IMG/VR virus record: IMGVR_UViG_3300025276_000048
Location: 1 to 51,198 of that record
From: a virus
Length of the DNA stretch: 51,198 nt
Direction: 5' to 3' (one strand)
Numbering within the stretch: the stretch's first letter is position 1; every line of letters starts with the position of its first letter. A program made the position numbers and the translations under genes. This document shows, piece after piece, positions 31,996 to 41,853 of this stretch. Below the pieces are notes generated by a model. That model searched no databases. It was not told the DNA's origin and saw nothing but the letters and a program-made list of their open reading frames with translations.

Positions 31996-32910
31996 CTAGT
32001 GTTTAATCCACTTGGATTGATTTCTCATTACCTGTGCAATTTCGCTAACTTTAAGATTGGATAAACGTAGTTTAGCATTTCTTTTAGCCGCAAACATTTC
32101 TTTCTTGTATCTTTGCACAAGATATTCTTGGGTATTTGCTCTAGTCGCTAAAACAGCATGAGCAATATATTTGTATACAGCATCTTCAGCAAATTTATGA
32201 ATCATCATTTCTGCGTCAGTGCCTAAGCCGTCGCTAATGTATTTTAAAGTAACAATGCGATTAACCATGTCAGAGCTAAAATGCGCAATACCTTTTAACT
32301 TATCGATGTAAAACACCCCGTTACCTTGAGCATGCTCTGGACTTAACCCATATCTTCTGCCATATCTATAAAGATTTATTAGCTCACCTGTAGAAAAATT
32401 ACTGTTATCTAAATTAGCAACAGGATTATAATATCCTGAATTAAACCTAGCTAAAGTTGTAGATTCGTTAGCGTATATAACGTTTCCGTCATTATCAAAA
32501 GTATATTCAAGATTGTTATCCTGCGTTGCCGCTAACGGGTTGCTTGTATCTCTAGTTGGATATATAATTCTTTCTATACCATTATTATCGGCCCAAGAGA
32601 ATCTTACGTAGTTTACGTAATCTTGAGGCATTATCATGTATAATGCTGGTCCTATTTCAATCTCTAAAGCTTTTTCAGATGGCAAAGTATCAAAACTAAA
32701 TTCAGCAATTGCGCGCTGCGCATAAAAGGCTACGTCTGTTCTTTTTATTTTGCTTATGATTTTATCTTCACCTACATAAGCAACCATAAAGTTATTTATA
32801 ACATCTTTAATGCTAGTGAACTGGTAGCCGCCGTAATTTTCATCGCCACTATTCCAGACGCCATCTGCTCCTTCGTAATACTGCTCTTGAGTTTGATCTA
32901 TTAGTCCCAT
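31996..32910 (-). CDS. Tail ring/adaptor protein, 304 aa
   Basis: The sequence MGLIDQTQEQYYEGADGVWN, then YGGYQFTSIKDVINNFMVAY, VGEDKIISKIKRTDVAFYAQ and RAIAEFSFDTL is a pattern that I recognise from crAss-like and marine podoviruses as a connector component. The middle contains a bond-forming beta region (LYMIMPQDYVNYVRFSW), and the C-terminus is helical and basic (RYKKEMFAAKRNAKLRLSNL). It should form a ring under the portal, together with the 229-residue protein encoded just upstream. Confidence 0.75.
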   Translation of the reverse strand: MGLIDQTQEQYYEGADGVWNSGDENYGGYQFTSIKDVINNFMVAYVGEDKIISKIKRTDVAFYAQRAIAEFSFDTLPSEKALEIEIGPALYMIMPQDYVNYVRFSWADNNGIERIIYPTRDTSNPLAATQDNNLEYTFDNDGNVIYANESTTLARFNSGYYNPVANLDNSNFSTGELINLYRYGRRYGLSPEHAQGNGVFYIDKLKGIAHFSSDMVNRIVTLKYISDGLGTDAEMMIHKFAEDAVYKYIAHAVLATRANTQEYLVQRYKKEMFAAKRNAKLRLSNLKVSEIAQVMRNQSKWIKH

Positions 32911-32913
32911 CTA

Positions 32914-33603
32914 TTAAGATTTTTCTTGTTGAGTGTTTTGCACTTCCATTTGATTACCTACTTGATAAAGACTTAAGTCTCTTATAGATAAACTTGCAAA
33001 CTCTAATATTTTAGTAACTAATTCAGTTTCTTCTGAATCGTGTAACTCAAAATCTGTTGAGGCGGAAGAGTTATATAATGCTGCCCCGCTAACTGTGGTA
33101 TATCCCCACACCGCTTGCGCTGGTCTTTTAATATAATTACACGTTACGCCTGTAATTAACTCAGCTGCTCCATAGACTTTGTATCCAGCAGCGCTAGACA
33201 CAAATATAGGTCTAGTGTTAGTTGGCTTAAGTAATGGGGACGCATTTATGTATAAAAATTCATTTTTGTTTATACGCTCTACTTCTATATTATTATATAT
33301 AAGCGTGCCTATCCGATACAAATTAGCAGGTGGGGTCCAATGCAGTCCCGCGCCATATGTCATAGCAGCGGTTACTTCGAAAATATCTATTTTTTCATTT
33401 AGGATGTTGAGCATGTCGGAGAATTCCGTGTCATTACCGTGCAGACGACCAAACTGATTGATGTCGTAAAAGTACTGCTCAAATAGATCCATCTGCGCTT
33501 GATTGGCAAATAGATTAAATTCTTGAGGCGTAACATACCCTCTTTGTTCCTTGTTGAGTATGGCTAATACCCGTTGATAAACAGTGTCTACGCTTACGCT
33601 CAT
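32914..33603 (-). CDS. Head-tail adaptor/ring protein, 229 aa
   Basis: It starts MSVSVDTVYQRVLAILNKEQ, then GYVTPQEFNLFANQAQMDLF, helical as in T7 gp11-type adaptors, followed by a beta section (NLYRIGTLIYNNIEVERINK, YKVYGAAELITGV) and a helical end. Gene order capsid, auxiliary protein, this protein, ring protein, long tail protein supports an adaptor role. An intrinsic terminator-like hairpin stands between this gene and the one before it. Confidence 0.65.
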   Translation of the reverse strand: MSVSVDTVYQRVLAILNKEQRGYVTPQEFNLFANQAQMDLFEQYFYDINQFGRLHGNDTEFSDMLNILNEKIDIFEVTAAMTYGAGLHWTPPANLYRIGTLIYNNIEVERINKNEFLYINASPLLKPTNTRPIFVSSAAGYKVYGAAELITGVTCNYIKRPAQAVWGYTTVSGAALYNSSASTDFELHDSEETELVTKILEFASLSIRDLSLYQVGNQMEVQNTQQEKS

Positions 33604-33619
33604 AATTTTTATTTATTAA

Positions 33620-33652
33620 AAGTGGTGCATGCCTCATTGACACGCACCACTT
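33620..33652 (-). terminator. Intrinsic terminator after the 278-aa gene
   Basis: On the - strand AAGTGGTGCGTG pairs with CATGCACCACTT over 12 bases (one G-U pair) with a 9-base loop, followed by TTAATAAAT. It is compact and stable. As the downstream tail genes have no other visible promoter, it probably attenuates rather than stops transcription, lowering tail mRNA relative to capsid mRNA. Confidence 0.7.
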
Positions 33653-33659
33653 AGGTAAC

Positions 33660-34496
33660 TTATATTCTTTTTTCTATTGCTTTTAGCACTTCCATTCCTT
33701 CATCTGTTTTGAAGTAAGCGGCTAATGCTGAGTACGGATGCTCATCAAAGGGAACAGTCATTAGTTTACGACCAGTTTCACCATAAGTGAATGTTCTATT
33801 ATCAGGAGACAATGTTATAAGACCTCTTTCTGTTGCCTTAATACCTATGTTTCTTAAATGCACGTTATCGTCACCAGCGAGTTCTAAGAACAAACCTGGT
33901 CTTTTACGCGCAAATATAAGCAAGTCACGTTTAAGCTCTTTAGATGATAGCTCAGCTACCTTAGATCCAAATTCTACACGTAATACAGCTTCAGCTTCAT
34001 CAATATTCATTGCTTTAGCAGCCATCATTGCTTCTAATTCCATTTCAATCCAGTCAACCTCGTTTTCAGCGATTGCTTCTGGTTTGTATTCTGTAATTAA
34101 TCCATTAAGCGTGTACGGGTGGTAAAGCGATAATAGCTTTTGTAGTGTTACGTTTTCTTTTGGAACACGTAATATACCGTCACGAAGGACTATGCGACCT
34201 AGAGTTGCTGTTCCAGTTTGCTCATCTACAAATGGTGTTCTTTGATTCGTAGCATAACGTAATTCACGCTGATACCCCGCTTCTGGATCAAACCATAATA
34301 AAGGAACTTTCTGAGAGTGCATAGTAGGTAGAGTAAATACCAAAGGTTTTTTGCCAGTGGTTAATTCATACAATCTATCCTTGTATTCCCAGTCGTCTTT
34401 TTTTACTTTCTTTTCTATTACTGCAGTTTCAATAACTTCTTGAACTACAGGTTTTGTCGCTACTTTTTTAGTAGCAGTTGTTTTAGCTGTTGCCAT
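33660..34496 (-). CDS. Capsid-associated protein candidate, 278 aa
   Basis: The N-terminal 45 residues are Thr/Lys/Val-rich and likely disordered (ATAKTTATKKVATKPVVQEV). Beyond that is a mixed fold (KKPLVFTLPTMHSQKVPLLW, TATLGRIVLRDGILRVPKEN), then a helical acidic middle and a C-terminal domain. No family is recognised. It is bracketed by two strong hairpins and follows the major capsid gene, which suggests an abundant virion component such as an auxiliary capsid protein. The assignment is positional. Confidence 0.6.
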   Translation of the reverse strand: MATAKTTATKKVATKPVVQEVIETAVIEKKVKKDDWEYKDRLYELTTGKKPLVFTLPTMHSQKVPLLWFDPEAGYQRELRYATNQRTPFVDEQTGTATLGRIVLRDGILRVPKENVTLQKLLSLYHPYTLNGLITEYKPEAIAENEVDWIEMELEAMMAAKAMNIDEAEAVLRVEFGSKVAELSSKELKRDLLIFARKRPGLFLELAGDDNVHLRNIGIKATERGLITLSPDNRTFTYGETGRKLMTVPFDEHPYSALAAYFKTDEGMEVLKAIEKRI

Positions 34497-34534
34497 GATA
34501 TAATATAATATAATTAAATAATAAAGGTAATAAT

Positions 34535-34558
34535 CGCCCCCATCCTAAGACGAGGGCG
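34535..34558 (-). terminator. Strong hairpin after the major capsid gene
   Basis: On the - strand CGCCCTCGTC pairs with GATGGGGGCG over 10 bases (two G-U pairs) around the loop TTAG, 14 bases after the capsid stop. The downstream tract ATTATTACCTTTATTATTT is AT-rich but lacks a clean U-run. It may be a leaky terminator or may protect the 3' end of abundant capsid mRNA. Confidence 0.65.
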
Positions 34559-34572
34559 AATATCTTAAAAAC

Positions 34573-36009
34573 TTACGCTTGTGTTTTCTTCAACAATACG
34601 AAGTTGTTCGCAGCTTGAGTACACATAGTACGCTCAGACAAGAAGTGAACATTCATCTCATCAGCATCACTAGTGTAATTTCCACCTACAGAACCTGTAA
34701 CCCACGATTTCAAACGTCTGTCATCAGCTTCAGAAGCACGGTAACGGATGTGTAAGAAAGGACGTGAAATGTTCTGACCCAATGATTGGTCATAAACAGT
34801 AGAAGTACCTGCTGGTACGATAACACCTTCGATGTCACCGATAGATCCACGAGTTGTAGAATCATTCAAGTATTTCCAATCAGTCTTGTAGAAGTCATAA
34901 GAACCACGACGGAATCCAGAGAAACCTAAGTTCAATGCCATATCTTCTTCGTTGTTAAATACACCGAAAGAAGTACCACCAGCTCCGTAAGAGTTCTGGG
35001 CAGCAAGCATGTTGTCAATGCCTAAAGAAGTAGCACGATCTAAGAACATCATGTTTTCTTCGATAGCTCCTTGCTTGTCAAGCTCTTGTAGGATAGTGTC
35101 AAACGTAGCAATTCCGTTAGTTCCGAAATCAGCATCGTTATAAACTAGTCCGCGCTCTTCAAGTGCAGAGAATAAACCTTGAGTACCTTCGATAGTTGCT
35201 CCAGCAGCATCAGTGAAAGCGCCAGCAGCGTTTTCAGCTTCAACCATAGACATTTCTAGGTAATCTTCGAAACGTAGACGAGACTCGTGCTCAGACTTAA
35301 GGTACCATAAGTAACCTCCAGTTCCCATTTCAGTAGTTACTTCAACCCAACCGATTTGAGCAACATCAGAACCATTTACGCTGTACTTGTCACGTAGAAT
35401 GATTGGTTTGTTACTGAAAGTTGTGAAAGAAGCGTCAATAGAGTTTCCAGCATTAACAGATCCTTTACCGTATTCAGAACCGTAAACGAATATGTTCAAA
35501 CTAGTAGCTGCACCGGCAGTAGCTCCGCGAAGAGCAGCAGGTAAAGCACCATCAGTAGTATCATAACATTTGATAGTATAAGGCTGTAGATCATTGGCAA
35601 GAACTCCCGTACTTACAACGAATGCTTTAACAGTAGCATAACCTAAGTTAATAACTAAAGTCATTCCCGGACCGATAAGCGAAGGCTTAGCAGCAGTAGA
35701 AGCTACAGAGATAGTAGTACCACCTGCATTTGACAATACTTCGTCATAAGCAATGTGAAGACGTCCTTGTTCAGACCAAACAACTTGATCAGAAGCCATA
35801 GGCATCTCAGCACCTACCATACGCAAGAAACCACCGATCGTACGATTACCGTAACGTTCAACTTCTTTCTCGTATACTTCAGGAAGGAATTGTTGCGTCC
35901 ATGTCATGTCCGCTAAAGATAAATAATTGTCACCAAACAATCCTTTAACAGGACGTGGAGTCAGGTGATTCATGTTGGCCAACGTGGTTGGCGCGGTTGC
36001 AAAAGCCAT
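34573..36009 (-). CDS. Major capsid protein, 478 aa
   Basis: Length and place (after portal and scaffold, before the connector genes) fit a HK97-fold capsid protein. The N-terminus (NHLTPRPVKGLFGDNYLSLA) is followed by FLPEVYEKEVERYGNRTIGG, a helical spine-like region EHESRLRFEDYLEMSMVEAE, and many Gly/Ala/Thr-rich beta segments. Base composition is visibly less AT-rich than in neighbouring genes, with frequent CGT, GGT and GCT codons, as expected for the most highly expressed gene. A strong hairpin follows. The fold is inferred, not proven by motif. Confidence 0.8.
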   Translation of the reverse strand: MAFATAPTTLANMNHLTPRPVKGLFGDNYLSLADMTWTQQFLPEVYEKEVERYGNRTIGGFLRMVGAEMPMASDQVVWSEQGRLHIAYDEVLSNAGGTTISVASTAAKPSLIGPGMTLVINLGYATVKAFVVSTGVLANDLQPYTIKCYDTTDGALPAALRGATAGAATSLNIFVYGSEYGKGSVNAGNSIDASFTTFSNKPIILRDKYSVNGSDVAQIGWVEVTTEMGTGGYLWYLKSEHESRLRFEDYLEMSMVEAENAAGAFTDAAGATIEGTQGLFSALEERGLVYNDADFGTNGIATFDTILQELDKQGAIEENMMFLDRATSLGIDNMLAAQNSYGAGGTSFGVFNNEEDMALNLGFSGFRRGSYDFYKTDWKYLNDSTTRGSIGDIEGVIVPAGTSTVYDQSLGQNISRPFLHIRYRASEADDRRLKSWVTGSVGGNYTSDADEMNVHFLSERTMCTQAANNFVLLKKTQA

Positions 36010-36031
36010 AATTTTATTTTTTTATGGATTA

Positions 36032-37171
36032 TTATTTTTTGAATTTTACTTTGAGCTTAGAAGAACTTCCTCCGCTGTCAACTGCTCGTACTGACCATCC
36101 ATTAGAAGTATTGACTTTTTCATGAACACCTCTCGCGCTCATATCAACATTCTTTGTTTTGGACATACTGTCTTTCATTGCATCGGCTTTGCCTTGCTCA
36201 TAAAAGTGTTGCGCTACAGAATCTGCATTCATTGCTGTAAACAAAGATTTATGGTAGCCCTTAGCATCTGACATTTCATTTTTTTCATTCAAGAACTTCT
36301 TGATAAAATTGTTAATGTCGCCTTGAGTTTCCTTAACCTCACCAGCGTTGTTAACCTTATAGCGATATTTTTTATCTCCAACATTGTAATCAAACCCTTG
36401 AAAACTGTCGGAAAAAACATTATCACTAGCAGATTTAAAACGACTAGTTTGTCTTTCAGTAACTTTTGCTGCTTCTTCACTCTCTTTTGTATAGCGATTG
36501 AAAAATTCCACCGCTTTACTTTGTTCCGAGGTCAATTTAGACCCCGCCTTTATTTCACTATAATATTTAGACTTAAGTCCGTCAAGATGCTGCTTTGCTT
36601 TAGAAAGTTCTTGCTTGCGGTTTAATTTTTTACGCCTAATATCTTTTTCTTCGTCTATATCTTCATCATATGAAAACTTGTCTTCTAATAAAAAGTTTAT
36701 ATCTTCATTGTCTAAAAGAGGATTAGCTTGCTGATAATATTCTTTTAATAACGAATTTTCATCTAACGATGCATAATCTGTGTTTAACTTAACATAATCT
36801 TCTAAGCTACCGCCAGTTTCGTCCATAAAGTCAACAACTTTTTGAATGTTTTCAGGCAGATTGACTCCTTTGTCAATTGATTCTACAATAGCTTCAGTTA
36901 AATTATCTTGTAACTCTTCAGCTTTAACTTCTACTTCTTCTTCTGTAATTTCCTGTAAAACTTGTACGGGCTCTTCACTTTGCGCCAGTACCTCTTCTAT
37001 TGGTTGTTCTGCAACAGCTTCAGCAATCTCTGCTACCGGCTCTTCAACAACCTCTTCTTGAGGCTCTTGAACTTGTCGCATGTCTAGTTTAATTGTCCCA
37101 TCCTCCGCAACAGTAGCAGGTGACTGCTCTACTGCTTCAGTAGGAACTGACTCATTAATTTCTTCACTCAT
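36032..37171 (-). CDS. Acidic scaffolding protein candidate, 379 aa
   Basis: The first 120 residues are extremely acidic and repetitive (QEPQEEVVEEPVAEIAEAVA, EEEVEVKAEELQDNL). A helical charged centre follows (DEDIDEEKDIRRKKLNRKQE, LSKAKQHLDGLKSKYYSEIK), and the end is basic (SSSKLKVKFKK). It lies between portal and capsid genes, where many tailed phages encode the scaffold that guides capsid assembly. Disorder, acidity and a basic C-terminus fit that class. No enzyme motif is present. Confidence 0.7.
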   Translation of the reverse strand: MSEEINESVPTEAVEQSPATVAEDGTIKLDMRQVQEPQEEVVEEPVAEIAEAVAEQPIEEVLAQSEEPVQVLQEITEEEVEVKAEELQDNLTEAIVESIDKGVNLPENIQKVVDFMDETGGSLEDYVKLNTDYASLDENSLLKEYYQQANPLLDNEDINFLLEDKFSYDEDIDEEKDIRRKKLNRKQELSKAKQHLDGLKSKYYSEIKAGSKLTSEQSKAVEFFNRYTKESEEAAKVTERQTSRFKSASDNVFSDSFQGFDYNVGDKKYRYKVNNAGEVKETQGDINNFIKKFLNEKNEMSDAKGYHKSLFTAMNADSVAQHFYEQGKADAMKDSMSKTKNVDMSARGVHEKVNTSNGWSVRAVDSGGSSSKLKVKFKK

Positions 37172-37205
37172 GATAAAATATTATAAAATTAGTACTCTTT
37201 AATTA

Positions 37206-39635
37206 TTACCTAGGTCCAAAGCTACCTAAGCCCATTCCTGAGCCCATTACATCATTTCCACTGGATTCGAAGTTTTTAGGGGCTGTAGAATTTTTTCTTT
37301 GATCTATAAGCTCGCTTTGTTGTGTAGCTTGTAGTTTTGTTCTATCGTCTTTCCTGTCTTCTGTAGAAGATATCTTGCTTTTAGCAGCTTCAACTTCCAT
37401 ACCCTTAAGCTGCATGTTATATTGAAATTCTAATTCCATTAATTGCTTTTTAGCATCAACTTCAACCTGGATCTTTTGTGTATTTATTTGACCTTTCAGT
37501 TGTTCTAGCTGTGCTTTAGTTTGGAATAGCGCTTGATCTTTTTGAACTTCTGTTTGAGCTGCTTGTTGTTGCGCTTGCATATTCATGTTTGCTTGGGCTT
37601 GCATGTTTTCTTGTTGCATAGCTTGGTCACGCTCTTGTTTCTTTTTGCGTCTTTGTTTTAGCAGCTGGTTAGCTAGCTTAAGGTTTCTAACCTCCCGAAT
37701 ATCAATAGCGTCTTCAAGATCAACAAGCCCAGCTGATAGTGCCGTTTGTATATTATTTTCAAGCATTGCTTTTTCTTCCTCATCAGGCATCAGCTCTATA
37801 GAAATACCAAAATCATATAAATGCAATTCAGTAAGCTCTTCTAATATGCCAACATTAAAACCACCTATTTTTTGTATAAATGCTTCTTTAGCTGGGTTGT
37901 ATTCTATAATATCGGATATACGTAGTGATAAACTTTCAGCGGTTTCTGCTGTTAAAAATAAACCAGAATCTAATATATGTCTTGTAGCAGTGTTTGAATT
38001 TGCTGCCGCTAACTTTTGAACACCTACTAATGCTCTTGAATCTGGTGTAGATGCATCACGTGCCTCATTTAATCCCGTAACATCACGTATCATTTGTAGA
38101 TAGTAGTTGTATGTTTGAATTAATGTTTGAAGCTTTTGACCCCCCGCACCAGTCTGTAAAGGCTGGATTGGCACTTTGCCTGGATTCATGTCGCCCTCTT
38201 GAGTGAATGATCTACCAATAACAGAACCAGTTTGGAAGAACATGTTTAAAGCTTCTTGAGGATTGTAATTTGTTCCATTACCTAAATCAATTTCCGCTAA
38301 GCCGTCTGCGTCAAGATAAACACCATCAGGCATCATTCTTTGCAATACTTGTTGCATTTTTAAATGCGTAAGCTGTATCATATCGGCAAAGCCGGTACAA
38401 CGACTTACGATTGATTCTATGCGACCCTTATACATTCTAGGCGCTACAATACTATAGTTCATTTTAACTTTAGTGTAGTCGCTCTTAGGACGCATCATGT
38501 TTTTAGCCATTTCCCATTTCAGCAAGGTATTAGTGCCCAATACAAGAACACCTTCGTATAAAACTTCAAGTGATCTTGACATCTTTCCATATGCAGCTTC
38601 ATAGGCTTCTACAGGCGGATTAAATTGATCATCTCTAGCTATTATTTTTGTTGCACCAGTGGCTGTTTCTTTAACTTTATAAACCTCATTCATATAGGTT
38701 TTATAATTAAAGTATAATATTTGAACTGTGTTAGAATCTCTTTGATCAGAGTTTCCTACTGAATCATCAAAAGTACCAGTATAACTTTGTTGGCCTGTAG
38801 ATTGTATTTTAGCCATTTCATCTTCACTCAGCCCTGGAAATTGTTTCTTAAGCTCATTTAAAGGAACCCATTTAACTTCGCCTACATAATATATGTCTTC
38901 AAAATAAGGTGAATCTGTATAAGAATACACCATATATGCTGGATCAACGTAATCAATTGTTACACCCTCAGACTCGTTAAAATTATTTTTAATTGCACCA
39001 ATACCTAATGTTGTTAAATCCTGATAACTGCGTCTTTTAATAAGATCGTAATTATTGCCGTCTAGTAAAGTATTTATAGCAATTTCTTCCGCAATTTCAA
39101 TGCCCTGCTTATAACTAAGCTGCATATGTAGCTCCAGCTCTTCTTGCGAATCCGGTAACTTGTCTGGTTGATTTTCAAAAAGATTAATACCAAACTCTTG
39201 TTTAGCATATTCGTTAAGCTCTTTTGTTTGCATGTCACGGATAATGGACTCCATGTACTTAGTGCGCTTGCTTATTCCGTATGGATCCTGCGAATACGCT
39301 TTAACATCAAATGCTCTATCAGCTATACCATTAACTACAATGTCTACGAATTTAGACAATATAGGTACGGGCTTCCAATCTAAATTAAGGTAAGATAAAT
39401 CGCCATTAATAGATAATTCATCTTTATATTTTTGCACGCCTTGCTCACCCCTGGCATACAGCCTGAGATCGTGAAACGTATTTTGGTTACTTCTAAATCT
39501 AGATGTACCTGAATTATTACTAAACCATTCGTTTTGGATAGCACGACCGACCTGAAGCCCATAGTCTTGCGACATTTTCTCTTGGTCGCTAGCGACTTGG
39601 CTAGGGAAAGAACTATTTACAACTGTGTTAGCCAT
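37206..39635 (-). CDS. Portal protein, crAss-like, 809 aa
   Basis: The N-terminal half contains segments that I recognise from crAss-like portals: RFRSNQNTFHDLRLYARGEQ, NLDWKPVPILSKFVDIVVNG and YDLIKRRSYQDLTTLGIGA. They are followed by a wing region (VDPAYMVYSYTDSPYFEDIY) and a stem/crown helix area (MIRDVTGLNEARDASTPDSR). The last 200 residues are a Gln/Met-rich coiled coil (QQENMQAQANMNMQAQQQAA) with a Gly-rich end, probably a long barrel or an internal contact to cargo proteins. It directly follows the large terminase gene. At about 800 residues it matches the long portals of that group. Confidence 0.88.
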   Translation of the reverse strand: MANTVVNSSFPSQVASDQEKMSQDYGLQVGRAIQNEWFSNNSGTSRFRSNQNTFHDLRLYARGEQGVQKYKDELSINGDLSYLNLDWKPVPILSKFVDIVVNGIADRAFDVKAYSQDPYGISKRTKYMESIIRDMQTKELNEYAKQEFGINLFENQPDKLPDSQEELELHMQLSYKQGIEIAEEIAINTLLDGNNYDLIKRRSYQDLTTLGIGAIKNNFNESEGVTIDYVDPAYMVYSYTDSPYFEDIYYVGEVKWVPLNELKKQFPGLSEDEMAKIQSTGQQSYTGTFDDSVGNSDQRDSNTVQILYFNYKTYMNEVYKVKETATGATKIIARDDQFNPPVEAYEAAYGKMSRSLEVLYEGVLVLGTNTLLKWEMAKNMMRPKSDYTKVKMNYSIVAPRMYKGRIESIVSRCTGFADMIQLTHLKMQQVLQRMMPDGVYLDADGLAEIDLGNGTNYNPQEALNMFFQTGSVIGRSFTQEGDMNPGKVPIQPLQTGAGGQKLQTLIQTYNYYLQMIRDVTGLNEARDASTPDSRALVGVQKLAAANSNTATRHILDSGLFLTAETAESLSLRISDIIEYNPAKEAFIQKIGGFNVGILEELTELHLYDFGISIELMPDEEEKAMLENNIQTALSAGLVDLEDAIDIREVRNLKLANQLLKQRRKKKQERDQAMQQENMQAQANMNMQAQQQAAQTEVQKDQALFQTKAQLEQLKGQINTQKIQVEVDAKKQLMELEFQYNMQLKGMEVEAAKSKISSTEDRKDDRTKLQATQQSELIDQRKNSTAPKNFESSGNDVMGSGMGLGSFGPR

Positions 39636-39639
39636 ATGG

Positions 39640-41853
39640 TTATTTTATTATTTTCGATAATTCTCCTGATTGCTCATACTTAGCTATACTGAGATTTAAT
39701 TTTGTTTTTTGCAATGCTGCTTGCGGTCTATACATATCTTTGTGGCAAGCCATAACAGCTAACCCGGAACTTATAGCCGCATCATATTTTGTTCTGTTGT
39801 TTATATCAAACTTAGACCAGTCATTTAATGTTGCGTTAAAATACATGTTACCATATTCTCCATCGGAGTTTAAACCAACATGCTTATCAATGTACATCTC
39901 AATCGCAGCGGCGTGCGCTTGCTTAATGTCTTCACTCGAGTTAGGTATACCACCAATTTCTCTTTCAGTTACAGAAAGTTTATTCCATAATCTGTCAGGT
40001 CGGTTCATTGAATAACCTCTATATCCTCTACGTTTAAAGTAGTAAAGCAATCTAGGCTTGTTATTCTCAGCAAGTATTGGCATCCCATAGAAGACACATG
40101 CCATAAGCACGTCTTCAAAAAATATCTCTGCAGTTTGAGGCCTAGCAATGTATTCTAAAAAGAATGTACTAGGCGGTGCATCTTCCATGCTGAATTTAGT
40201 CAGTCCATGAAGAGCACCTTTGGAACCTTTGCCGTCTGTCGTTCCTGAAATATCGTAACTATCACATCCGAATGCACCCATATGCTCATTGCCTGGGTGT
40301 TTAATACCATTCTTTGTGGTTTGTCTGTTCTGTATGCTAGCGTTAGGTATCCAAGATATCTTAAAACGCCCTTGTGGACTAGGTATAAACTCTACTTTTG
40401 TGTCTTTTATACCTAGTGACCATTGAAAATTACCCTGAGTTATAACATTAGTATTACGCAAGTCCTCGTTATAATCAATCTGTTCGTAGATTTTAGCGAG
40501 ATTAAATATACTACTTTTTGTTTCATCCCTGAACGCATGCTCAGTTGTACGAGGAAATTGCCTGTAATATTCGTTCAAAGCATCCTGGTCTTGTTTAAGA
40601 CCGTCAACTTCATTATTCCAGTAATCTATAACCCCAACATCAATAACGTCGCCAAACGGGCTTAAAACCTCTTCAGACGGCGTTGTGAATACCGGTTGCC
40701 CGTGTTCATCTATAAAACCTTCGTAATTCCATTCCATTGGTATAAACAAGCTGTATAAACCAGACTTTGTTTGACCATTGCTATTTCTTTTTGTTACGTC
40801 GGAATCGTGATATAACTTTTTAAAGTTTTCACCACCTTTGTCTAATGCATTCGATGTAGAACCCATTAAACACTTTCCAATAATTCGGCTACCTAAACGT
40901 AAACAAGTTTTAGTTACCCTCCAGTTGTTTAATATATTGTCTGGTCTTTCCCACTTACCACTCTCATCATGCACTAAAAGCTTTAGCTTTTCACCATCAT
41001 AGGAGTTATCACCAGTATTCTTCCAGTCAATTGTTGTATCAAGACCTTCAAGCTCTTCGCGTACTTCGTTTGCTTGTATACCTTTCCTAGTTAACTTAGA
41101 AGCAGGAACCCTATATGCCAGTTCAGTTTTCGGTCTATCCATACCATCTTGTATGGGTTTGAAGAAAAACGGGTAGTTAATAGAAATTGGTACAACCTTG
41201 TCGGTAAACATTTTTTTAGCATCACTACCTGATTTAGATAGGATACCGAATCTAGCATCTCCTGATATAGTGGCTTGGTTAACTGTTTCACCTGATGCCA
41301 TGAATGAGAATCCACTCCGTCTGTTCTTAAGATAGCACATTCCGTAACATCTTGTATCTGACTTACAGGCTTCCCAGAATAAAAAGAAGAGTCTATTAGC
41401 TTCTCTGTAGTCTGGATTTCCAACGTCGATCTTACTCCACTGCAAGTACATGTAGTGAGTCCCAGAAATATAAGTAGGAATGCCTTTGTTATAAAACCAA
41501 AAACCTTCCTCTCTTCTTTTGAATTCCTCATCTATGTATCCTTCCCATTTTAATTGAAACTCTTCTGGGTATGTTTTCCAATCAAATATAGTTTTAACAT
41601 TCTTGAGTTCTTTAGGGTACTCTTCAATAACCCACTTGTCAGCACCTTTCTTAAGGTTTTTAGGCGCAGGTGGTAAAGCGAATTGAAACCCTTGAACTTC
41701 TATGATCTCACCAATCTGACCTGTCTTACTGATAACTACAATGTCATACTCTTTATTATAACCATACTTCCACTTCTTAGTCTTGTTCAGTCTGTGTACG
41801 GTTGTAAGCTTTATAGGCTGTACGGATTTGACTAAACTTTGTTCATACATCAT
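39640..41853 (-). CDS. Terminase large subunit, crAss-like, 737 aa
   Basis: This is the ATP-driven packaging motor. The ATPase domain has a Walker A-like YLKNRRSGFSFMAS (174-187), Walker B LLVHDE (292-297) and the coupling region GSTSNALDKGGENFKKLY. The nuclease domain begins near GAFGCDSYDISGT with Asp-531. Segments such as TYISGTHYMYLQWSKIDVG, FGILSKSGSDAKKMFTDKVV and FFKPIQDGMDRPKTELAYR closely match crAss-like terminases as I know them. It overlaps the small-terminase candidate by 4 bases and is the best single marker of the phage's relationship. Confidence 0.93.
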   Translation of the reverse strand: MMYEQSLVKSVQPIKLTTVHRLNKTKKWKYGYNKEYDIVVISKTGQIGEIIEVQGFQFALPPAPKNLKKGADKWVIEEYPKELKNVKTIFDWKTYPEEFQLKWEGYIDEEFKRREEGFWFYNKGIPTYISGTHYMYLQWSKIDVGNPDYREANRLFFLFWEACKSDTRCYGMCYLKNRRSGFSFMASGETVNQATISGDARFGILSKSGSDAKKMFTDKVVPISINYPFFFKPIQDGMDRPKTELAYRVPASKLTRKGIQANEVREELEGLDTTIDWKNTGDNSYDGEKLKLLVHDESGKWERPDNILNNWRVTKTCLRLGSRIIGKCLMGSTSNALDKGGENFKKLYHDSDVTKRNSNGQTKSGLYSLFIPMEWNYEGFIDEHGQPVFTTPSEEVLSPFGDVIDVGVIDYWNNEVDGLKQDQDALNEYYRQFPRTTEHAFRDETKSSIFNLAKIYEQIDYNEDLRNTNVITQGNFQWSLGIKDTKVEFIPSPQGRFKISWIPNASIQNRQTTKNGIKHPGNEHMGAFGCDSYDISGTTDGKGSKGALHGLTKFSMEDAPPSTFFLEYIARPQTAEIFFEDVLMACVFYGMPILAENNKPRLLYYFKRRGYRGYSMNRPDRLWNKLSVTEREIGGIPNSSEDIKQAHAAAIEMYIDKHVGLNSDGEYGNMYFNATLNDWSKFDINNRTKYDAAISSGLAVMACHKDMYRPQAALQKTKLNLSIAKYEQSGELSKIIK

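Noticed and set aside
41091-41531. 146-codon - strand frame inside the terminase gene
   Set aside because: It is an alternative frame of the terminase ATPase region, whose own frame carries all motifs.
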